Assembly (NCBI GenBank): GCA_003520925.1
Contig: DOTV01000161.1
Location: forward strand, 1,018 to 12,805
DNA from: Bacteroidales bacterium
Lineage (GTDB): Bacteria > Bacteroidota > Bacteroidia > Bacteroidales > VadinHA17
Direction: 5' to 3'
DNA length: 11,788 nt
Shown here: positions 6,445 to 11,788 of the stretch, piece by piece
How positions within the stretch are numbered: the first letter of the stretch is position 1
How the letters are laid out: every line of letters starts with the position of its first letter
Translations under genes and position numbers: made by a program
The notes under the pieces: model-generated
Seen by the model: the letters and a program-made list of their open reading frames with translations, nothing else
Databases searched by the model: none
What the model was told of the DNA's origin: nothing

Positions 6445-7791
6445 CTACTTTTCAAACTTTACCCAGTCAACCTCAACAGGATTATTATCTTTCAGAGATA
6501 CTATTAGATTGTGAATGCCATTCCTTAATTTCAGCTTCCTTGTGATAACTGTATTCCACTCAGTACTTTTTGGTATTTTTATTTCGGTAAGCAAAGGTCC
6601 GTCAGCTTTATCCAGAAAAAGTTGCAGTATGCCCCCGTGTTGTGACAATGCTCTGATCTGGACAGATTTCGGTTTCCTGTCTCCGAAATTAACAGCATTG
6701 TACTGAACCCATGCATTCTTTGTGCCAAGGATTGCCTTCCAACCTTTAAATGTATTAAGTGAATCAATAAATGATATAGAAGCGCCATTGTCGCTTATGC
6801 TGCTATACCTGTCGATCTGTATTTCGTGTGTTGCTTCAGTAAGTCCGACGCCACGCAGTGTCGGAATTACCTTCCTGATCGTTCCATCTACATTGAAAAA
6901 GAGGCTGTCAGCCCTTATCGATCTGTTCTTGTCAAACTTCGGAGAAAGGTCATTATGATGATAGAACAGATACCATTGGTTATTGTAATTAAGTATTGAC
7001 TGGTGGTTTGTCCAACAGCCGGAGGGCGATTCATCCATAATGACTCCTGCAAACTTAAATGGTCCCATCGGATTATCACTTATGGCGTATTCAAGTCGTT
7101 CAACTTTATTCTGAACATGCGGATATGTCATGTAATAAATTCCATTTCTTTCAAACACAAAAGGTCCTTCTATCAAACCCTTACCAGGTAGTTCTCCAAC
7201 CACCCTGGGTTCAGATTCAAGTTCCAGCATATCGTGTTTTAGCTTTGCAGCAAAAATCCGTCCCTGAGACCAGAAAATATATGCCTGCCCGTCCTTATCA
7301 ATTAAAATATTGGGATCAATTCCAAGTATTTTTTTAATCGGTTCAGGCTGTGGTATAAATGGCCCGTCAGGATTACCTGAGATCGCAACACCTACTGTGA
7401 ACCCCTTACCATATACCGCTTTTGGATTTGAAGGAAAATAGAAATAATATTTACCGTTCCTTTCAATGCAATCCGGAGCCCACATACTGAAGCTGGTTGA
7501 ATCCACCCAGTTTACCTTATTCTGGCGTAGTATAATTCCATGATCGGTCCAATCGGAAAGATTTGAGGATGAGAAAACATGATAGTCTTCCATAACGAAC
7601 CAGTCAGCACGTCCGCGACCCGGTTGAGCAGGTATATCGTGAGAAGGATAAACATAAACCCTGCCATTGAAGACCCTTGCAGTCGGGTCGGCTGTAAACT
7701 GGTCCTGTATAAGTGGGTTTTGCCCTGTAGCATCTGTTATTAGAAATCCCATCGATGCTATGATCAGTAACACGTGTTTTATGTTATTCAT
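6445..7791 (-). CDS. secreted GH43 glycosidase with C-terminal CBM6
   Basis: Predicted arabinofuranosidase/xylosidase-type enzyme, 448 aa. Signal peptide is 1-23 (ATG, then QNPL). The five-bladed beta-propeller GH43 domain is about 25-320, with the three expected acids: base Asp35 (TADPTARVF), pKa-modulating Asp159 (GIDPNILID) and acid Glu208 (LIEGPFVFE). His263 in TNHQSI matches the conserved active-site His of the family. Residues about 323-448 fit a CBM6 beta-sandwich: IQIDRYSS at its start, AWVQYNAVNFG in the middle, and EVDWVKFE at its end, so the enzyme likely binds xylan or another beta-glycan. The start ATG is 8 bp after the GH9 stop, so the two are surely co-transcribed. GH43 covers arabinofuranosidase, xylosidase and arabinanase activities and I cannot assign a subfamily; action on arabinoxylan side chains is an inference. 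Confidence 0.92.
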   Translation of the reverse strand: MNNIKHVLLIIASMGFLITDATGQNPLIQDQFTADPTARVFNGRVYVYPSHDIPAQPGRGRADWFVMEDYHVFSSSNLSDWTDHGIILRQNKVNWVDSTSFSMWAPDCIERNGKYYFYFPSNPKAVYGKGFTVGVAISGNPDGPFIPQPEPIKKILGIDPNILIDKDGQAYIFWSQGRIFAAKLKHDMLELESEPRVVGELPGKGLIEGPFVFERNGIYYMTYPHVQNKVERLEYAISDNPMGPFKFAGVIMDESPSGCWTNHQSILNYNNQWYLFYHHNDLSPKFDKNRSIRADSLFFNVDGTIRKVIPTLRGVGLTEATHEIQIDRYSSISDNGASISFIDSLNTFKGWKAILGTKNAWVQYNAVNFGDRKPKSVQIRALSQHGGILQLFLDKADGPLLTEIKIPKSTEWNTVITRKLKLRNGIHNLIVSLKDNNPVEVDWVKFEK

Positions 7792-7799
7792 TTAACAGG

Positions 7800-10340
7800 T
7801 TATTTGTTGTTCTTTAACATATCATATGCTGCGTTTGAAAGAAATACATAAGCGGCACCGATATCAATAACATACTCATTTTCCCCCCAGAAAAAAGGCC
7901 AGTCTTCCTTATTTTCAAGGAAGTCAGGCTGAAACAGGAGTAATCCCGGTACAACCCCTCCTGCAATAAAGGTGAAGTCTGCCCTGTTATTTCCGTATGC
8001 AATCTCTTTTGAGCGGGTTCCCACTGCCGAAACAAAGGAAATGTTTGAATATGGATGACATCCGAAGAGATAATCAAGTCCTTTTAATACATATTCCTGT
8101 CCAATTACTTCGGGAAAATATTTGTTGGCATAGTAATTGGTGATGGCAAAATTTATAACAACCCCATTACCACCCCAGCCTCTTGATGTGATAGGAACTC
8201 CATACGGATTCTCTTTTAAGTAACTGTCTGCCAATTCTTTGTATTTTACTACAGAGGGTAGTAGCTTTGACTTGAAATCGTTTTCAAAAAATGGAATTGC
8301 CTGAAGAGCGGTTAAAATTCCACCTCTTCCGCCTGCTGAGGCTCTTTCCAGGGAGGGCCACAGTAATTCCAGGAATCGCCTGGAATATTTTTCTTCTTTG
8401 GTAGTAATGAAAAGCTGAAGTGCAGCATTCATTTCGCTAACCCCGGAAAACATCTGCATCCCTGTCTGATCTGATGTTGCAGGGCGATTGCTGTTTTCAT
8501 CCCACATTTTAACGGCCGAAGCCAGGCACCTCTCTGCCAATGACCTGTTAAAATCCTTCAAAGCCCTGTTTGCTGCGGCCAGTGCAGCTGCAGTTGAATA
8601 ATCGAGGAAGGGCATCCTGTTGGTGAAAGCCCACCTGTCGTCCATTGTTCCGCTTGACTTGTCATCTGATTCATAGGGCTTAAGGTTGGGGTTATAGGGA
8701 AGATTGTCGGTTTCATTAACAGCATCACCAAGATGATGATATTGGTGTAGGTTGGGCACGATAATGCCCCTGACAGGATGGCCAATATTTTCGACCTGGG
8801 CGACAACATTAAGGGCACCATGTTCTATTTGCTGCAGGATATCAGGTTTCCCATCCGGACGGTGAATATCGACAAACCTGGTATCCTGATCGATGTATGT
8901 CTCGTCGCGTGTGATCCGAAATTTTTCCCATGCATCAACCAGGTTAAGTAATACATTTACATGCGATAATGTCTGAATATCGAAATCACCTGCATCGAAC
9001 CAGCCACCGACATTCAATCCCGGAATACGTTCAAGTGATTTATATTTCGTATCTGTAACAGGTCCCATTTTATATCCATCGAAATGCTCGTGATTAACTG
9101 GCGCCTGCAGTGCATCATCAAGATAGGGAGCCCCATGCCATGTCCGGTAGCCCTCATTAACCATCATGTGATCCATCTGAACAGGAAACCAGATATCCAT
9201 TGTAGGATGCCATATTGACCTGTAAACATCCGGACTGATTATAAATGTATTTGATGAATTATTGCCGTATTTTATAAAATAGACACCAGGTTCACGCACT
9301 GATGAAAAATCAAATTTGAGATAATTATACCGCAGGTAGCGGCCCCAGTCGAATAGTTCCGCTGAAAATCTCTCTGAAGTATTCCCGTCAGAATTGACCT
9401 TAAATAATGATGCTTTTTGTACAGGAACATCATTTTTATCCAATTCAATAACTGCAACCTTTTTCTGATCGGGATGGTAACCAACCTGGGAGAATTGAAT
9501 TACTGGATCCCTTTTCCATCCATCTGTTGAATTAGGTTCGAGATACCACTGTAATACATTTCCGGTTTTGCCTGAAGGAATAATAGACCGGATAATAAAC
9601 CATCCGTTTTGAGCCAGGTCTCGTCCGTCGAAAAGCATAAGATCTCCGCTCAATGACTCTATCTTAACTGTACTACCCGGGTCCTCGGGGGCCATAATAA
9701 TATTCTTTCCTACGGAAAGTGGCCCGGGAACGATATATTCGTCCTTTCCTCTGTCGTCAAATGTTGTATGACCGGCAAACTGAAGTACCTTATTGCTCTT
9801 TGAATCAATTGTTGTTGAACTCGAAGGATAAAGCGGGAACAGACCAGGTCTCTCGTCAACCAGATATGTTTTCCTGAAATATGAGGAAGGTAAAAATTCA
9901 AGATTCATACCCGCTTTGCCTTTGAGTTTTTCTGGCAGTGGTCTATCGAGGTAAACACTTATAATAACCCCTTTGTCTTTTGGACTGACACTTATCCTCG
10001 AATCGAAATCATAATCCTTATAACGCAGAGTGACATCAATCCTGTTATTTTCCCTATCGATCTTACGGTCAACAACGGAAGGGACCAGATCCCATTGTTC
10101 AGGTGTGTTCTGAAGTCGGACTGCCCCTCCTGTGGAGGTTCTTATCCCATGATGAATGATCTCAATACCTGCATTCTTTTCATCATTGAACATTCCGGTA
10201 TACTGATTACTGTAGACGAAAATATTCACCCCTCTTGTCTCAAAGTATCCCAGATCATTCAATTGTAATTTCTGGGAAGATGCAAGGCTTGAAAGAGTTA
10301 AGAAACCCAGAGTAAAAAATCCGGTTAATATTGCTTTCAT
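7800..10340 (-). CDS. secreted multidomain GH9-family glycoside hydrolase, divergent active site
   Basis: Large secreted enzyme (846 aa). Signal peptide is 1-22 (ASS, then QKLQ). Residues about 24-270 form a beta-rich region that I cannot assign to a named domain. About 278-370 fits the Ig-like CelD_N domain that precedes many GH9 domains (IQFSQVGYHPDQKKVAV at its start, GVYFIKYG near its end). The (alpha/alpha)6 GH9 catalytic domain runs about 375-846. The base motif DAGD is present (Asp449, Asp452 in GGWFDAGDFD), and the acid Glu822 is in WGENEYVID with normal signature spacing. However, the PHxR motif expected after G-T-R is replaced by Ala781-Tyr782-Gly-Asn784, so the active-site His and Arg are missing. 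GH9 members are mostly endoglucanases; this one may have another beta-glycoside specificity. It sits 9 bp after the upstream GH43 and 8 bp before the next GH43. Confidence 0.9.
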   Translation of the reverse strand: MKAILTGFFTLGFLTLSSLASSQKLQLNDLGYFETRGVNIFVYSNQYTGMFNDEKNAGIEIIHHGIRTSTGGAVRLQNTPEQWDLVPSVVDRKIDRENNRIDVTLRYKDYDFDSRISVSPKDKGVIISVYLDRPLPEKLKGKAGMNLEFLPSSYFRKTYLVDERPGLFPLYPSSSTTIDSKSNKVLQFAGHTTFDDRGKDEYIVPGPLSVGKNIIMAPEDPGSTVKIESLSGDLMLFDGRDLAQNGWFIIRSIIPSGKTGNVLQWYLEPNSTDGWKRDPVIQFSQVGYHPDQKKVAVIELDKNDVPVQKASLFKVNSDGNTSERFSAELFDWGRYLRYNYLKFDFSSVREPGVYFIKYGNNSSNTFIISPDVYRSIWHPTMDIWFPVQMDHMMVNEGYRTWHGAPYLDDALQAPVNHEHFDGYKMGPVTDTKYKSLERIPGLNVGGWFDAGDFDIQTLSHVNVLLNLVDAWEKFRITRDETYIDQDTRFVDIHRPDGKPDILQQIEHGALNVVAQVENIGHPVRGIIVPNLHQYHHLGDAVNETDNLPYNPNLKPYESDDKSSGTMDDRWAFTNRMPFLDYSTAAALAAANRALKDFNRSLAERCLASAVKMWDENSNRPATSDQTGMQMFSGVSEMNAALQLFITTKEEKYSRRFLELLWPSLERASAGGRGGILTALQAIPFFENDFKSKLLPSVVKYKELADSYLKENPYGVPITSRGWGGNGVVINFAITNYYANKYFPEVIGQEYVLKGLDYLFGCHPYSNISFVSAVGTRSKEIAYGNNRADFTFIAGGVVPGLLLFQPDFLENKEDWPFFWGENEYVIDIGAAYVFLSNAAYDMLKNNK

Positions 10341-10349
10341 TACTATTTT

Positions 10350-11788
10350 TTAATCAGTTTTTTCATTTTTAAGATCAGTCCTGAACCAATCAAAATCAAC
10401 ATAACCACCCGGTGTTTTTGTCGAGTAATTGAACAAACCAAAACGATATCCCATGAAGTGGGGCATCGAATACTCCATTTTCAGCTGTGTTCCAATCGGC
10501 TTCCAAATCTTGCCATCCAGACTATAGAAGAAATGTGCAATGTCGGTCTTATTCCTGAAATCGCATTCAGCCTTCAGATAAATTATCTTCTGTAATAGTG
10601 GAACTCCTTCCTCATCAACGGGTTTACCAGTCTGGGCATTAATCATCACTATTGATTTTGTGCCGTTTACAAATTTAACACCTGCAATTCCGAATTTTCT
10701 CTGCAAAAGGGTCAGTCCGGCAAAATCCCCCTCTTTCATTTTCGACACATCCATACATGTTGAACCGTAACACTCTGGTCCGAATGTCCTCTGAGTCAGT
10801 GTATTCCTGGATGTAACAAGAATTGTATCAATCCGGCCGGTTGTCAGACGCAGATAGCCCTTGCGCTTACTGACTGACCACAGATTATTGTCGGGATTAT
10901 GGTTCCATTGCCAAACCAGGGGAAGTGAGGGATCTCCTTTCCTGCGATTGAATTCATCCGATGCAACAATGCCAGGGATTAAACCTTTGCTGGCCGGGAG
11001 ATCCAGACGATCAGGGACCTTCCCATCTACGCCAATTACAGGCCAGCCCCCTTCCCATTTAACAGGTACGATGTAGGGAATTCGTCCCACTGATCCAAAA
11101 TCGCGGAACAGATAGGCAAACCACCTGCCATCAGGGGTATCAACGAGACCACCCTGTGCGACACCGAGATCCTGAAAAGCAATTCTTCCCTCCCACGGAC
11201 CTGTAATTTTGTCGGCTCGGTGAATGACAACAGTCCTCATACCGCCTCTCGGCCATGTTATATTAAAGAGAAAATATTTTCCGTTGACCTTGAATAACTG
11301 AGAACCTTCTCCCAGACTGCTGTCACTTCCTGATGGTAAGCTTGAGTTCTCAATTATAACCTGATTTATACCTCCGGTTTTGACTCCTGATAAATCAGCA
11401 TTCATCTCAATAAGGGTTAGTTTTTTATTGCCATAGATCAGATAAACGCGGCCGTCATCGTCGAAAAATATTGTATTGTCATGAAAGCTCGGGCTGAAAG
11501 ATGATGCCTTCCATGGGCCTTTTTCAATATCCTTTGTAGAATAAATATATGTCTTCCCGGTTGTCTGGGCAAATGTTGAAACATAGAAAGTTTCGTTGTG
11601 ATAACGGATACTGCTTGCCCATGAGCCCCTGCCATAGGAATTTTTATTGTTTTTAAGGGTCAGTTCATCAACAGTGTCGAGAACATTATACGCATAACCT
11701 ACTATTTTCCAGTTAATAAGATCTTCCGATTTCATGATCGGAACACCCGGTGCCATGTGCATAGTTGTGCTGCTCATGTAATAGGTAT
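10350..11788 (-). CDS. GH43 glycosidase with C-terminal beta-sandwich, partial at right edge
   Basis: The reading frame is open to the window edge. The Met at 11777 is internal, because it follows in-frame codons for Thr-Tyr-Tyr and lies in the family motif TYYMSSTTMHMAPG, so the true start, the signal peptide and the N-terminal catalytic base Asp lie outside. Counting from that Met, the pKa-modulating Asp is 100 (FHDNTIFFDDDG) and the acid Glu is 157 (LGEGSQLF). The propeller covers about 1-265. Residues about 270-475 form a C-terminal lectin-like beta-sandwich of the beta-xylosidase GH43_C2 type (ASDEFNRR at its start, GYVDFDWFRT at its end). Such enzymes are typically beta-xylosidases or arabinofuranosidases acting on xylo-oligosaccharides. 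The gene ends 9 bp before the GH9 ATG and is the first visible gene of the GH43-GH9-GH43 operon. Confidence 0.92.
   Translation of the reverse strand, partial: TYYMSSTTMHMAPGVPIMKSEDLINWKIVGYAYNVLDTVDELTLKNNKNSYGRGSWASSIRYHNETFYVSTFAQTTGKTYIYSTKDIEKGPWKASSFSPSFHDNTIFFDDDGRVYLIYGNKKLTLIEMNADLSGVKTGGINQVIIENSSLPSGSDSSLGEGSQLFKVNGKYFLFNITWPRGGMRTVVIHRADKITGPWEGRIAFQDLGVAQGGLVDTPDGRWFAYLFRDFGSVGRIPYIVPVKWEGGWPVIGVDGKVPDRLDLPASKGLIPGIVASDEFNRRKGDPSLPLVWQWNHNPDNNLWSVSKRKGYLRLTTGRIDTILVTSRNTLTQRTFGPECYGSTCMDVSKMKEGDFAGLTLLQRKFGIAGVKFVNGTKSIVMINAQTGKPVDEEGVPLLQKIIYLKAECDFRNKTDIAHFFYSLDGKIWKPIGTQLKMEYSMPHFMGYRFGLFNYSTKTPGGYVDFDWFRTDLKNEKTD

Noticed and set aside
11775..11777. ATG as the start of the rightmost GH43
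   Set aside because: The frame is open upstream to the window edge and the codons before it continue the conserved TYYM motif; starting here would remove the signal peptide and catalytic base.
1..11788. CRISPR array, tRNA/rRNA genes, transposase or integrase remnants
   Set aside because: No regularly spaced repeats, no cloverleaf or rRNA-like segments and no mobile-element protein motifs were seen on either strand; nearly all the DNA is accounted for by intact genes.

Overview
The window reads as a piece of a Bacteroidota chromosome, most like a polysaccharide-degrading Bacteroidales or Marinilabiliales-type organism. Three things support this. Start codons lack clear Shine-Dalgarno sequences. 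All five complete secreted proteins have a signal peptidase I signal followed by Gln at +1, as in the Bacteroidetes 'Q-rule'. The protein families (E-set plus CE1 esterases, GH43-CBM6, large GH9 with N-terminal beta domains, an 'MSRGFVKE...' Gre factor) are typical of that phylum. No rRNA, tRNA, CRISPR array, integrase or insertion sequence was seen, and no ordinary gene appears frameshifted.

Layout from left to right. Positions 1-1592 (minus) hold most of an ABC exporter half-transporter whose C-terminus runs off the left edge. It follows two tandem paralogous secreted CE1-type esterases (1619-2767 and 2814-3950, both minus). A 201-bp divergent spacer (3951-4151) separates these from the only plus-strand gene, a GreA/GreB-family transcript cleavage factor (4152-4655). 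An 86-bp convergent spacer containing a degenerate 7-bp tandem repeat follows. Then comes a second minus-strand block. In transcription order it has a GH43 with a C-terminal beta-sandwich (10350 to beyond the right edge), a GH9-family enzyme (7800-10340), a GH43 with C-terminal CBM6 (6445-7791) and a type-B carboxylesterase (4742-6319). The first three are separated by only 8-9 bp and are almost certainly one operon. The carboxylesterase follows after 125 bp.

Together the secreted enzymes look like a set for a substituted plant cell-wall polysaccharide, probably a (feruloylated or acetylated) arabinoxylan. GH43 enzymes would remove arabinose or xylose, CE1 esterases would remove ester-linked acyl or feruloyl groups, and the type-B esterase and divergent GH9 would add further activities. 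This is inference from families. No SusC/SusD pair or regulator lies in the window, so whether it is part of a classical polysaccharide utilization locus cannot be seen.

The most unusual items are the GH9, which lacks the family's PHxR active-site motif while keeping its catalytic acids; the DD Walker B and TTG start of the ABC protein; a perfect 20-bp palindrome over an esterase stop codon; and the heptad repeat next to the Gre gene. I found no convincing wholly new system.
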